Shown here one piece after another: positions 24,447-33,067 of a DNA stretch of 34,608 nt (the stretch's first letter is position 1; the number at the start of each line of letters is the position of its first letter). A program made the translations under genes and the position numbers. Origin of the DNA: Verrucomicrobiota bacterium (GTDB taxonomy: Bacteria; Verrucomicrobiota; Verrucomicrobiia; Chthoniobacterales; UBA10450); NCBI GenBank assembly GCA_003219265.1, contig QHQE01000105.1, positions 1-34,608 on the forward strand, given 5' to 3'. The notes beneath the pieces were generated by a model that had not been told where the DNA came from, did not search any database, and saw only the letters and a program-made list of their open reading frames with translations.

Positions 24447-25781
24447 CTTCATCAGTTCGAGCACCGCGCTCGTCATGCCGATAATGCCGACGCGAATCGT
24501 TGGCTCTGGAACAGGCGCGAATTTGCTTGAGTGCAAGCTTGGCAGCAGCGTGCCGTTCTTTTTGCTGTCGGCAATTTTTGCCGGATCGACCGCGCCGATC
24601 CAGAAATCGCATGCCGGGATCGAGTGATCGGGCAGGCTGTATTCGGAAAAATCTTCACCGCCCATCGTCGGATCGCTTGCTTCGACATTGTTGGCGCCTA
24701 ATTGCTTTTTCCACACGGCGACGAGACGCTTCGTCAGATCGGGATTGTTGTAAGTCGCGGGCGTAAATTGATCTTTTAGTAGATCGACAGTCGGTGCGCG
24801 CTCGGGCGGAATTCCCGCAGCGACGGCGCAGCCTTTCGTGATCCGATCAATTGCCGCCAGGACGCGATCGCGCACGTCGGATTTATAAGTGCGCACGGTC
24901 AGCTGCATTTTCACTTCATCGGGAATGATGTTGTGTTTGGTCCCGCCCTGAATCGATCCCACGGTGACAACGATTGGATCGATCGGATTATTTTCGCGGC
25001 TGGCAATGGTTTGCAGCGCCATGATGATTTCCGCCGAAAGCACGATCGGGTCTTTCGTTTTGTGAGGATAGGCGCCGTGCCCGCCCACGCCGCGCACGGT
25101 GATGTTTACCGAATCGACATTTGCGTAGGTGTAACCCCCCGTGACGCCGATTTTTCCTGTTTCCAGAAACGCGTTGTCGTGATACCCGAGCGCGAAATTC
25201 GGTTTCCCAAACCGTGTATAAAGTCCCGCTTTCAGTAGCGCTCTCGCGCCGTTACCCGTTTCCTCGGCCGGTTGCCCGACAAACATGATCGTGCCTTGCC
25301 ATTGATCCCGCAGTCGTTGCAATACGCGCACTGTGCCGATGAACACCGCCATGTGCGCATCGTGCCCGCACGCATGTGCTACGTGCACCTCTTTGCCTTC
25401 GTCATTTTTCGTGACGACTTTGCTCGCGTAAGGCAAGCCGGTTTCCTCTTCCACGGGCAACGCGTCCATGTCCGTGCGCACGAGAACGGTCGGGCCCTCG
25501 CCATTTTTCATTAGGCCAACGACGCCATAACCTTTCATCGCCGGATTGTCGTACTTGCCGAAATGGTCAGTCACTTCGCAACCGGCAGCGCGCAATTCCT
25601 TCGCAATTAGCGCCGATGTCTGCTCTTCGTGTCCCGACAATTCCGGATGACTGTGAATGTCCTTGTAAATTGCGAGCAACGAGGGCAGCTCACTCGCCGC
25701 GATGTTTTCGAGCGACGGCTGTTGCGCGAACGCGGATACCGAAAAGATCAGACACAAGATCGACAACGAACAAATCTTCAT
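24441..25781 (-). CDS. Secreted M20-family amidohydrolase/metallopeptidase
   Basis: From ATG 25781 (MKICSLSILC) the protein has 446 residues with a signal peptide cut after about residue 19 (SVSAFA, then QQ). It belongs to the M20 amidohydrolase group that includes hippurate hydrolase and N-acyl-amino-acid deacylases. Metal-ligand motifs are present: HACGHDAHM at about 136-144, QPAEETGNGA with the catalytic/ligand Glu pair (173-174), His201 in GYHDN, and the C-terminal LHSSKF. The dimerisation-domain motif GVGGHGAYPHKTKDP is present. An upstream in-frame start at 25871 would bury the signal peptide and is rejected. The exact substrate (acyl-amino acid, peptide or auxin-type conjugate) cannot be told from sequence. 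Confidence 0.88.
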   Translation of the reverse strand: MKICSLSILCLIFSVSAFAQQPSLENIAASELPSLLAIYKDIHSHPELSGHEEQTSALIAKELRAAGCEVTDHFGKYDNPAMKGYGVVGLMKNGEGPTVLVRTDMDALPVEEETGLPYASKVVTKNDEGKEVHVAHACGHDAHMAVFIGTVRVLQRLRDQWQGTIMFVGQPAEETGNGARALLKAGLYTRFGKPNFALGYHDNAFLETGKIGVTGGYTYANVDSVNITVRGVGGHGAYPHKTKDPIVLSAEIIMALQTIASRENNPIDPIVVTVGSIQGGTKHNIIPDEVKMQLTVRTYKSDVRDRVLAAIDRITKGCAVAAGIPPERAPTVDLLKDQFTPATYNNPDLTKRLVAVWKKQLGANNVEASDPTMGGEDFSEYSLPDHSIPACDFWIGAVDPAKIADSKKNGTLLPSLHSSKFAPVPEPTIRVGIIGMTSAVLELMKK

Positions 25782-25807
25782 CCCGCACTTATAACAGAAC
25801 GGTTGAG

Positions 25808-25848
25808 GTAGCGCACGCGTATCGCGTCTGGTTCGGCATCCCGCCGAA
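25808..25848 (-). repeat. REP-like double-hairpin repeat, copy B
   Basis: Read on the minus strand it gives TTCGGC, loop GGGAT, GCCGAA, linker CCAG, then ACGCG, loop ATA, CGCGT and tail GCGCTAC. This matches copy A (15125-15168) hairpin for hairpin. The stem bases differ between copies but remain paired. It lies upstream of the M20 gene start. Confidence 0.7.
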
Positions 25849-25865
25849 ACGAACGTTTCTGATTT

Positions 25866-25953
25866 ATCCACAGATTACAGAGATTAACGCAGATTATTTT
25901 CAGGCTTTGGCCTTCCGATTTTGAATCTGTGAAAATCTGCGCAATCTGTGGAT
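25866..25953. repeat. Inverted repeat with ATCCACAGATT arms
   Basis: ATCCACAGATT (25866-25876) is complementary to AATCTGTGGAT (25943-25953). Inside, GCAGATTATTTTCAG and CTGTGAAAATCTGC form a second, imperfect paired layer, so the whole could fold as a long cruciform ending 5 nt before the polymerase ATG. Similar CACAGATT-type palindromes occur as dispersed repeats in several bacterial phyla. Confidence 0.6.
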
Positions 25954-25958
25954 GACTC

Positions 25959-28169
25959 ATGGATTTCGAGAAGAACACGATGCTCTTCGGCGCGGATTCG
26001 ACGCCGCGCATTGTTGCAATCGAACTGGGGGAAGCCGGCACGGTAAAAGTTTACCGGCGTGGAAAAGATGGTTCGACAATCGCCGACATCGAGCCGTTCC
26101 ATCCATTCGTTTGGTGCGACTCCGATATTGTCGATCTTGGCATCGAGGCTGAAAAACTCGCCGGCGATCTTAAATACGGTTGGCGCGTCACCATCGACAG
26201 CTGGAAGGAATTGATCGCGCTGCGTAACGGGCTCAAAAAAGCCGGGCGCAATTTCTTTGCGTTCACCGATCCCGTCCAACATTATCTCACCGCGACTGGC
26301 CGGACGCTTTTCAAAGAGTTGCCGTTCGAGGAACTCAAGCGGATGCAACTCGAAGTCCTGTCATTCGCCGAGCCTATAACCGGGGTCGCTGACCCTGGCC
26401 CCACCGACCATCTCATGAGCATCGCCCTCTCCGACAAATCTGGCTGGGAGGAATTGATAATTGTCGATCAAAAAAACGCCGAGGAATCGGAGAGAAATGC
26501 GCTCAAGCGCTTAACGAGTCTCATCGAGGAACGCGATCCGGATGTGATCGAAGGTCACAACTTGTTCCGCTTCGATCTGCCGTATCTGGTTACTCGTGCG
26601 CGTAGAGCAAAAGCGAAGCTCAATTGGGGGCGCAGCGGCGGATTTTTACGGTCGCGTCCGTCGCGACTCCAGATCGCGGAGAAAACCATCGATTACCCGA
26701 AGTTCACGATCGATGGCCGGCATTTCGTCGATACATTTTTGCTCGCGCAATTTTACGATGTCGGAATGCGCACGTTATCGGGCTTCGAGCGTGTCGATGT
26801 GGCGCGGCATTTCGGTTTTTGCGATAGCGAAGAGCTTTCGTCGCTCACCGGGAAGGAATTGCAACGTGCCTACATCGAGAATGACGAAAAGTTTCGGCAA
26901 CGTGCGCTTTGCGCCGTACGCGAAACGCGCGCCGTCGCCGAGCTTCTCAGCCCGAGTTATTTCGTCCAGGCGCAGATTTTCCCCTACAATTATCAGGACG
27001 TGATCGTGCGCGGCAACGCTACGCGGATCAACGCGCTTTTCCTGCGTGAATATTTCCGGCAGCGTCATTCCATTCCGGAGATGCCGATGGTGCGCACGTT
27101 CGAGGGTGGTTACACCGACATCTTCTTCACCGGTGTCGCGCGCAACGTCTGGCATTGCGACGTGGCGTCGCTTTATCCGTCGGTCATGTTGCAGTTCGAT
27201 TGCTTTCCCGCGACTGATCGACTCCAGATTTTCCGGCATCTGCTGAGTGACCTGCGCACTTTCCGACTCGAAGCGAAAGCAAACATGCGCGCGGCGTCGA
27301 ACGATCCGGCGCGGCAACGCTATTTTCATGCGCTTCAAAACACATTCAAAATTCTGATTAACAGCTTTTACGGCTATCTCGGATTCGCGCAGGGACATTT
27401 CGCCGATTTCGACGCCGCTGCGCGCGTCACGCAGATCGGGCGCGACCTGTTGAAAAAAATGATCGACTGGCTGAACGCGCGCGGCGCGCAAGTGATCGAG
27501 GTGGACACAGACGGCATTTATTTCACGCCGCCGCCGAAGATCGACATCGACAAATTACGCAGCGGCCTGGCGAAAGAATTGCCACCGGGCATCGAGGTCG
27601 AGTTCGACGAGCAGTTCGACGCCATGTTCAGCTACAAGGCGAAAAACTACGCGCTGCTCACGCGCGACGGCGACGTGATCGTCAAGGGTGGCGCGCTCAA
27701 GTCGCGCGGGCTTGAGAAATTCCAGCGCGTCTTCCTCGAGGAAATGATCAAGCTCATCATGGATGGAAAACCGGAAGAGATTTTCGATCTTCGAGAAAAG
27801 TTCAAAAACAAAATCCGCAATCGTGAATGGAACATCGACATGTTGATGAAAACCGACACGCTCCAGGATTCACTCGACAAATATCGCCGAAAGATCGCCG
27901 GCTCAGCGCGCAACCGCGCCGCTGCTTACGAGCTAGCCCTCGCGAGCGGCCGCAATTATTGCCCCGGCGACCAGATCAGTTATTACATTACCGGCTCCGG
28001 AAAGAAGGTCGCCGCGTATGAAAACGCCAAGCTCGCTTTAAGCTTCGATCCGCAAAACCGCGACGAAAACATCGATTACTACGTCGCCAAGCTCGACGAG
28101 CTGGCGAAGAAATTTGAAGGACTCGCTGCTGTTACATGCAACGAGAAACAGGAGAATCTGGCCTTCTAA
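25959..28169 (+). CDS. Family-B DNA polymerase with probably inactive exonuclease
   Basis: A 736-residue polymerase of the PolB family. Polymerase motif A is DVASLYPSV (Asp401), motif B KILINSFYGYLG (Lys464-Asn468-Tyr471), and motif C VDTDG (Asp516, Asp518). All three are intact, so nucleotide addition should work. The 3'-5' exonuclease domain looks degraded. Exo I, expected as a QLDIET-type sequence, reads QLEVLS (Glu132, Leu134). Exo II is kept (GHNLFRFDLPYL, Asp206). Exo III, expected as Tyr-x3-Asp, reads RALCAVRETRA (Arg315, Ala319). It may therefore be error-prone or serve in repair or translesion synthesis. Expected motifs are from memory. The end is 7 nt from the stop of the convergent gene. 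Confidence 0.9.
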   Translation: MDFEKNTMLFGADSTPRIVAIELGEAGTVKVYRRGKDGSTIADIEPFHPFVWCDSDIVDLGIEAEKLAGDLKYGWRVTIDSWKELIALRNGLKKAGRNFFAFTDPVQHYLTATGRTLFKELPFEELKRMQLEVLSFAEPITGVADPGPTDHLMSIALSDKSGWEELIIVDQKNAEESERNALKRLTSLIEERDPDVIEGHNLFRFDLPYLVTRARRAKAKLNWGRSGGFLRSRPSRLQIAEKTIDYPKFTIDGRHFVDTFLLAQFYDVGMRTLSGFERVDVARHFGFCDSEELSSLTGKELQRAYIENDEKFRQRALCAVRETRAVAELLSPSYFVQAQIFPYNYQDVIVRGNATRINALFLREYFRQRHSIPEMPMVRTFEGGYTDIFFTGVARNVWHCDVASLYPSVMLQFDCFPATDRLQIFRHLLSDLRTFRLEAKANMRAASNDPARQRYFHALQNTFKILINSFYGYLGFAQGHFADFDAAARVTQIGRDLLKKMIDWLNARGAQVIEVDTDGIYFTPPPKIDIDKLRSGLAKELPPGIEVEFDEQFDAMFSYKAKNYALLTRDGDVIVKGGALKSRGLEKFQRVFLEEMIKLIMDGKPEEIFDLREKFKNKIRNREWNIDMLMKTDTLQDSLDKYRRKIAGSARNRAAAYELALASGRNYCPGDQISYYITGSGKKVAAYENAKLALSFDPQNRDENIDYYVAKLDELAKKFEGLAAVTCNEKQENLAF

Positions 28170-28176
28170 GACTAAT

Positions 28177-30057
28177 TTATCTCTCGATTAGAATGTCCGG
28201 CCGAGGTGTATGCGGAGTAAAAATATTTTCGATATAACGCCTGGACCACGGCACGTCGACGGTCCGCGTCCAATTCACAAAATTCCGGACGGTTAGCTGA
28301 TCCTGTTTGGACAAAGCCTCAAACTCTGCCCGCAGTACTGCCGGAATCGATTTACCGCCACCGATGTACCCGCTCAACATGATATCGAGTTTCGTTTTCG
28401 TTAGCGGGTCGTATTCCCGCCACGCCATCAGAATGACGCGAGCCTCGTGGAACCGGTTGCCCGATTGATCGGCTGTATCTTTGCCCGGCGGAGGCGATGT
28501 CCCCGCGAGTTGTTCGAGAGACGGTGTTAAGTCGCGGAGATCCGCACGCCAAGTCGCTTCGAGTAAATAGGACGGTAATTCGGATTTGTCGGCGAAAGCC
28601 GAAAGCTCCGATTTGAGAAATTCGATGAGGCTGGGCCGCAATTCAGGATGTCCGCCTGCAAGCGATGCAGCACCAATTAATGGACCATTCCACCGAAAAT
28701 TCGGTGGATCATTCCACGGAAATTTCGCGAGAACGGACTCTTTTCCTAGGCTGAGGAGCTCCGGGAAGGCGTCTAGTGCATCATGGGAGCCGAGCTTCTC
28801 TGCGGCTGTCATCGCCGTGATTCGTAGATCATCTATAAGTCGCTCCTCATCGCTCTCTTTCTTTCGCTTCTCCTCACGTAGTTTTAGTTCTTTCTCGAAA
28901 CTCGCCTGATCGGGAAATCTGCTTGGGTCGAGTTCTTGCATCTCGGGCATCGGTTTGAAGTTGGCCGCGGCTTCTACTCCGCGATGCAGCACTTCGAGTA
29001 AGGCGCCGTCGATGCGTGCATCCTTGTAGCGCAGCGGATTTGAGATTGGAACTAGCATGTCCATCACATCGGAACACAGGTACTGCCGCTTCGGATTGCG
29101 AAGAATGTCTGCCAATCTGCCGATCCAGCGCTTGACGGCTTCGGGATCATCGCCGTCTGGAGGTGGTGCGTGCAGGAACTTCGCGTCCGGGTCCGGGGCA
29201 ACGTACCGGCCGATTTTTGGAACGGGATACCGTCTTTTGATTCCGCTTCGCTCGATCAATCGTCGAATTAAAGTCGCCGCAAATGTGTCACAGGATTCTG
29301 CCACGTTTCCGGCGGCGCACTCACCGCAAGGTTCACCGAAGACTGCTTTCTCGATTACCGGCCCGTCCGGTTTCATCCAAAGACGTCCGAAGTCGTCAAC
29401 CGAAGAAAACGCTGCACTACGCCCCGATCTGGGCTCAACTACTGGATGCACGTGGCGCAGCCACCAGAGGATCTCATAAGTTTGCTGCGCCACGAGCCGC
29501 GGAAGCGGGTGAGAATCGGTTTTCATCACCGCGCGCTCGATCTCCTCTTTCGATGGCCGACCGACGATCTCGACCTCTGAAACTAACAGCGTCGAGTTGT
29601 AGCCATCGTGTTTCAGAATCGTTACGCCTTGCTCGGGAGCGGCGTAATAGTTTCCGCTGATCCACTGTATCCCGATCTCGCCACGCTTGGGTGGGTGAGC
29701 GTCTCGATTATCGATTTTGAAAGTGAGACCTTTTGCCTCCTTACTGACATAATCGGAGACGAACGCGACCGCCGCGTCGCGAGGATCCATTTCCCAAAGG
29801 CGGTCTAAAGAAGAGAATCTCACACGATCCTCCTCATATTCCTGTGAAAGTTGCTGGTCGACCGAACTCTTGCGCCCAACCACCAATTGCAGTAGCTCTT
29901 CATCAGTTTTGTCTTTCAGAGAGCCAAGCGTTGCTGGCGTTGCAGCTCGAGAAGCGATTGGGGATGGAGAATTACCGCCGAGTGATGAAATGCCGTTAAT
30001 GAGAATTGCGGCGCCCGCGACCGCGGCGAGCAGATATCGACGGCGAACTTTTGTCAT
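28177..30057 (-). CDS. Large exported protein of unknown function
   Basis: I do not recognise this protein. From ATG 30057 (MTKVRRRYLLAAVAGAAILI) it has 626 residues with a basic N-terminus and a hydrophobic segment at about 8-24 that is a signal anchor or uncleaved signal. A low-complexity Ser/Pro/Ala linker follows, and then a mainly charged, helical body. A strongly charged helix (ELKLREEKRKKESDEE) lies mid-protein, and the C-terminal third has the spacing of helical repeats. Cysteines are few; FGEPCGECAAG is the only cluster. GAGGGG precedes ATG 30057; an ATG at 30081 is a possible alternative. It sits exactly between the polymerase and a second copy of the polymerase 3' end, suggesting insertion. 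Confidence 0.7.
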   Translation of the reverse strand: MTKVRRRYLLAAVAGAAILINGISSLGGNSPSPIASRAATPATLGSLKDKTDEELLQLVVGRKSSVDQQLSQEYEEDRVRFSSLDRLWEMDPRDAAVAFVSDYVSKEAKGLTFKIDNRDAHPPKRGEIGIQWISGNYYAAPEQGVTILKHDGYNSTLLVSEVEIVGRPSKEEIERAVMKTDSHPLPRLVAQQTYEILWWLRHVHPVVEPRSGRSAAFSSVDDFGRLWMKPDGPVIEKAVFGEPCGECAAGNVAESCDTFAATLIRRLIERSGIKRRYPVPKIGRYVAPDPDAKFLHAPPPDGDDPEAVKRWIGRLADILRNPKRQYLCSDVMDMLVPISNPLRYKDARIDGALLEVLHRGVEAAANFKPMPEMQELDPSRFPDQASFEKELKLREEKRKKESDEERLIDDLRITAMTAAEKLGSHDALDAFPELLSLGKESVLAKFPWNDPPNFRWNGPLIGAASLAGGHPELRPSLIEFLKSELSAFADKSELPSYLLEATWRADLRDLTPSLEQLAGTSPPPGKDTADQSGNRFHEARVILMAWREYDPLTKTKLDIMLSGYIGGGKSIPAVLRAEFEALSKQDQLTVRNFVNWTRTVDVPWSRRYIENIFTPHTPRPDILIER

Positions 30058-30130
30058 ACTCCCCTCGTCAGGTGTTGCCATCGGTGTATGAGATTTCAAT
30101 GATAACGGAAAGATGAATCGGAGAACAGCC

Positions 30131-30283
30131 GCCGCCTCCGAAAATGCCAAACTTAGCTCGAATTCCGATACGCAAAACCGCGACGAAAACGTCGATTACT
30201 ACATCGCCAAGCTCGACGAGCTGGTGAAGAAATTCACGAATTTGAAGGACGCTTCTGCTAAACAGGAAACGCTCGCGTTGTAG
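30131..30283 (+). pseudogene. Duplicated 3' end of the family-B DNA polymerase gene
   Basis: The frame reads AASENAKLSSNSDTQNRDEN, then VDYYIAKLDELVKKF, and closes with KQETLAL and TAG at 30281-30283. The polymerase C-terminus at 28012-28169 reads AAYENAKLALSFDPQNRDEN, IDYYVAKLDELAKKF and EKQENLAF. Over 30171-30234 against 28051-28114 the DNA matches at 61 of 64 positions, at a constant offset of 2120. The rest of the gene is absent. It is a remnant of a second copy or the product of an insertion that carried a duplication, and it overlaps the 5' region of the unknown gene on the other strand. Confidence 0.85.
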
Positions 30284-30414
30284 GTTAATTATGGCCGCTT
30301 TGCCGCGAGAAACTTTTGGGCATCGAGCAAGCAACCTTCGCTGCGCTCCGGCGCGCGATGGACTGCTCGATCCACTTAAGGCGGATCAGCTGTCGGCGGT
30401 TTCTTCGCTGCGAC

Positions 30415-30729
30415 TTATATCATCATTCGCATCAGCTCGCCCATCATCACAGTGACGGGCCAGGCTGCTACGCATGCGATCCAGGCGAAGAATATTGCTT
30501 CTTTGAGATATTCGCCGGCTGCTTCGGCACCGAAGTATTCGCGGCTGATCTTGCGGAACGTGCGCAGCTCGGCGATGCCCTTTTCCGCAATCGCAGAGGA
30601 GCGGCTGAGTGCTTCCGCGGTCGATTGAAAGGAGTAATCCGTTAATGGACAACTCCGGTGATCGCGGTATGCGCTACTATCGCCACGGGGGTGGCGCTGA
30701 TTTGAACTGACTTGAGGTGTTGGTTTCAT
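30415..30729 (-). CDS. Small membrane protein of unknown function
   Basis: A 104-residue protein starting MKPTPQVSSNQRHPRG, with a polar N-terminal half (SFQSTAEALSRSSAIAEKGI, ELRTFRKISREYFG) and a single C-terminal transmembrane helix (AIFFAWIACVAAWPVTVMMG). The start at 30729 is preceded by an A-rich leader (AGAAAAAAACTT). An upstream in-frame start at 30882 would add 51 arginine-rich residues without protein character. The long structured leader (see 30730-31100) may belong to it. No family recognised. Confidence 0.6.
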   Translation of the reverse strand: MKPTPQVSSNQRHPRGDSSAYRDHRSCPLTDYSFQSTAEALSRSSAIAEKGIAELRTFRKISREYFGAEAAGEYLKEAIFFAWIACVAAWPVTVMMGELMRMMI

Positions 30730-31100
30730 AAGTTTTTTTCTAATAATTGGGTGCTTTCGATTCGGGAAGACCCGGCGCAAAGCGTCGAGTGATTCAGCCA
30801 CTGGGGTGCCGCGAAAGCGGGCTCCAACTTGGCGAGACCTAAAACGCGTGTTATGCAGCCTGCCCGCCGCAGCGGGCGGCACAAATTGACGCGTTGGTCG
30901 TTTTCATCTCATGCTGCTTACAGCCGTTTTCATGCCTGTCCAGGAAGCCGGGACGATCAAAGTCATAAGTCACTCTAGAACTGGACTTTAGCAGATATCG
31001 TCGCTACGGCGAACGGACCGAGGTGCCTGGAAAAAAAACTAGGTTTTTCTCAAATACCGGTTGCGGCGGCAGCCGTCCTGCTGCATAAGAGGCGACTTTT
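30730..31100. other. Intergenic region between divergent genes; several hairpins
   Basis: No gene was found in these 371 nt. The left part has a row of short perfect hairpins: CGGG/CCCG (30763-30774), GGCGC/GCGTC with an AAA loop (30774-30786, sharing a base with the previous one, so the two are alternatives), AGTG/CACT (30788-30802), CCGC with a GAAA tetraloop (plus strand) and GCGG (30809-30820), and a strong GCC-GCCCGC/GCGGGC-GGC stem (30858-30880). Beyond that, up to the AGAGG ribosome-binding site at 31087-31091, I see nothing specific. It must hold promoters for both neighbours. Confidence 0.5.
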
Positions 31101-31655
31101 ATGCGGAACTTCGCCGCTCTTTCTGTCGTCATCGCTGGTTCGGTTCTGCTCGCTGCCACGGCCGTTGGAGCCGATGGTTTGGCCTCTTCGAAGCCGCGCT
31201 TTGTCTTCAAAGACGCGCAAGGAAAAATGCAGTCGGCCGAGATCGTCACGAAATATCAGTCGAAGAAGATCGTTTACCCACTTGCGAAGGTTGATCCGAA
31301 GGTCGATCCGAAGCTGCGCCGCGCCGCAACGATCGCGGAGGAACGCTCGCATGCGCACTCACGCTCGCAGTGCTGGCATTACGTGAAGGCGGCGCTGGTC
31401 GCCGCCGGCGTGGTCAATTCGCGGCCGAAGAGTGAACTGGCCAAAGAGGCCGGGCAAGAGCTGGTGACCAGCTACGGATTCAAAAAACTGGCGGTGCGCG
31501 ATCCGTTCGCAGCGCCGGTGGGCGCGGTGCTCGTTTACGGCGCCAAGCGCGCGGCGGGTCACGTGGAAATCCGCACCAAAGATGGTTTCGTGAGCGATTT
31601 TCGCTCGAAGAAACCGTCGCGGCGTCCGCTGCTTGGCGTTTACGCGAAGTCGTAG
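31101..31655 (+). CDS. Secreted NlpC/P60- or CHAP-like protein
   Basis: A 184-residue exported protein with a signal peptide (about 1-23, cut after AVGA). The C-terminal domain has a cysteine at the start of a helix (SQCWHYVKAALVAAG, Cys91) and a histidine in PVGAVLVYGAK...AAGHVEIRT (His154), the order and spacing of the Cys-His dyad of NlpC/P60 and CHAP peptidoglycan amidases or endopeptidases. It may cleave cell-wall peptides in the periplasm. AGAGG lies about 9 nt before the ATG. The match is at motif level, so a non-enzymatic relative is possible. Confidence 0.7.
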   Translation: MRNFAALSVVIAGSVLLAATAVGADGLASSKPRFVFKDAQGKMQSAEIVTKYQSKKIVYPLAKVDPKVDPKLRRAATIAEERSHAHSRSQCWHYVKAALVAAGVVNSRPKSELAKEAGQELVTSYGFKKLAVRDPFAAPVGAVLVYGAKRAAGHVEIRTKDGFVSDFRSKKPSRRPLLGVYAKS

Positions 31656-31714
31656 CCCCATTCAGTCGCCAAGGTGACGGTCAAAGTCAGCCCCGGTCAT
31701 CCGCATAGGCGGCG

Positions 31715-33067
31715 CTAGGCAGCGGATGGTTTGTCGAGTGGTGCAGCGATGTCGCTGATGTCCGACGTGCCGATGTGCTGTTGCACGCGAGCAAACACGA
31801 CTTGCTTTCTCCCGAGCCAAAGGCTGAGGGCGCACCAGAGCGCAGCGAGGGGGGCGGCGACGAACGAGATGCCGGTCAGACCGAGACCGAGCCAGGTCAG
31901 TAGGGGATATGACCATGCGCCGATCTGGTCCCCGGCGCGGTAAACGAACGTGTCGATGAAGCTCTTGGCTTTGTATTTGTCCTCGCGCCGCAGCACCGTG
32001 TAGAGCACTTCGCGCGCGGGACGCGCCATAGCGTAATCGGCTGCGCGCCGCAACACCTGGAAGACGGCGAGTAAGCCCAGGATCGGCATCAGCCCCATCC
32101 CAATAAAGCCAATCATGCTCAGCAGCGGCAGCATCGCCAGCGTCATCCCGACGCCGAGCCATTTGAGCAACCGGCCGGTGAGAAAAATCTGAACGAGGAT
32201 CGTCAGCGTGTTTACCGAACGGTCCAGATTGGCGAAGAACGCGGTGCGCGCGGCGCGGTCGCTGAATTGGTGGGCGGTAATGTCGGCCTGTTGGAAATAA
32301 ATAAGCGTAGCAGTGATCGCGTGCAGCAGAATGAACCCGCAGATGCCGAGCAGATAAGGCGAGCGCACGACGTGCGTGATTCCCGCCCAAAGGCTTCCGC
32401 CAACCGGCTTCTCGGCTCCGATTTCGGTCGCGGGTAATTGTCGATCTTGCCTGAAATCGGCCGGAAAGAATCGAACGCACCATGTGCCTGCTTCCAGCAT
32501 GACGGCGGAGACAAAGAGCAGGTTCGCCGTGCCGATATGTCGTACGAGCGAGGCAGTGATGGTGCCGCCCAGGATTCCGCCGAGCGTTCCGCCCACGGCG
32601 ATGAAACCGAAAAGACGTTTTGCCTGGTCGGTGCTGAAGACATCCGTCATGAACGCCCAAAAGACGCTGATGACGAAAAGGTTGAAGACACTCACCCACA
32701 CAAAGAACACACGCCCGATCCACGGCTGCTGTGCGGGCGCAAGTGTGCGCATGAGCACGTAAAAGATGATCAAGTTCGCGATGAAAAAGCGGTAGGCGAT
32801 CGGAATAAATTTCCGGCGCGACATGCGGGCAACGATGGCGGAAAAGAGCGCGTTCCCGAGCAGCATGGTCGCGAGCGTGGCAGTGAACAGCCAGGAAAGA
32901 TTTTCGCGTCCGGCCGCGCCGATCTCGTCGCGGATCGGGCGGATGACGTAATAACCGCCGAGGACGAGGAAGTTGAAAATGAATCCAAGCCAAAGCGCGC
33001 GGATTTCGTCCGGGCGAACATCGACAATCTTGTCGAAGATGCGGTTTACTTTTGTTGCTTGTGCCAC
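31715..33067 (-). CDS. Npt1/Npt2-like nucleotide transporter or MFS-related permease
   Basis: A 450-residue polytopic membrane protein with about 12 predicted helices. The start (FDKIVDVRPDEIRALWLGFIFNF then GYYVIRPIRDEIG) and FWAFMTDVFSTDQAKRLFGFIAVGGTLGG are typical of proteins annotated as Npt1/Npt2 or ATP:ADP-antiporter-like in free-living bacteria. These lack a proven nucleotide-exchange role and may be MFS-like. The stop lies in the loop of a possible hairpin (CATCCGC/GCGGATG, 31698-31728). The start overlaps the epimerase gene by 22 nt, so the two are likely co-transcribed. Confidence 0.75.
   Translation of the reverse strand: MAQATKVNRIFDKIVDVRPDEIRALWLGFIFNFLVLGGYYVIRPIRDEIGAAGRENLSWLFTATLATMLLGNALFSAIVARMSRRKFIPIAYRFFIANLIIFYVLMRTLAPAQQPWIGRVFFVWVSVFNLFVISVFWAFMTDVFSTDQAKRLFGFIAVGGTLGGILGGTITASLVRHIGTANLLFVSAVMLEAGTWCVRFFPADFRQDRQLPATEIGAEKPVGGSLWAGITHVVRSPYLLGICGFILLHAITATLIYFQQADITAHQFSDRAARTAFFANLDRSVNTLTILVQIFLTGRLLKWLGVGMTLAMLPLLSMIGFIGMGLMPILGLLAVFQVLRRAADYAMARPAREVLYTVLRREDKYKAKSFIDTFVYRAGDQIGAWSYPLLTWLGLGLTGISFVAAPLAALWCALSLWLGRKQVVFARVQQHIGTSDISDIAAPLDKPSAA

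Noticed and set aside
30822-30857. Integron attC-like site (CCAAC ... GTTATGC)
   Set aside because: The two core-like sequences are not complementary and are too close together; no integrase or cassette array is present.
30748-30860. Cobalamin riboswitch
   Set aside because: GGTGC, GGGAA and a GAGACCT end recall it, but the B12-box core (CCCGC followed by ACTGT) and the spacing are absent, and neither neighbour is a B12 gene. Kept only as a generic structured-RNA candidate.
31698-31728. Intrinsic terminator after the transporter gene (CATCCGC/GCGGATG)
   Set aside because: There is a 7-bp stem with a 17-nt loop spanning the stop codon but no T-run on either strand; too weak to list as a feature.
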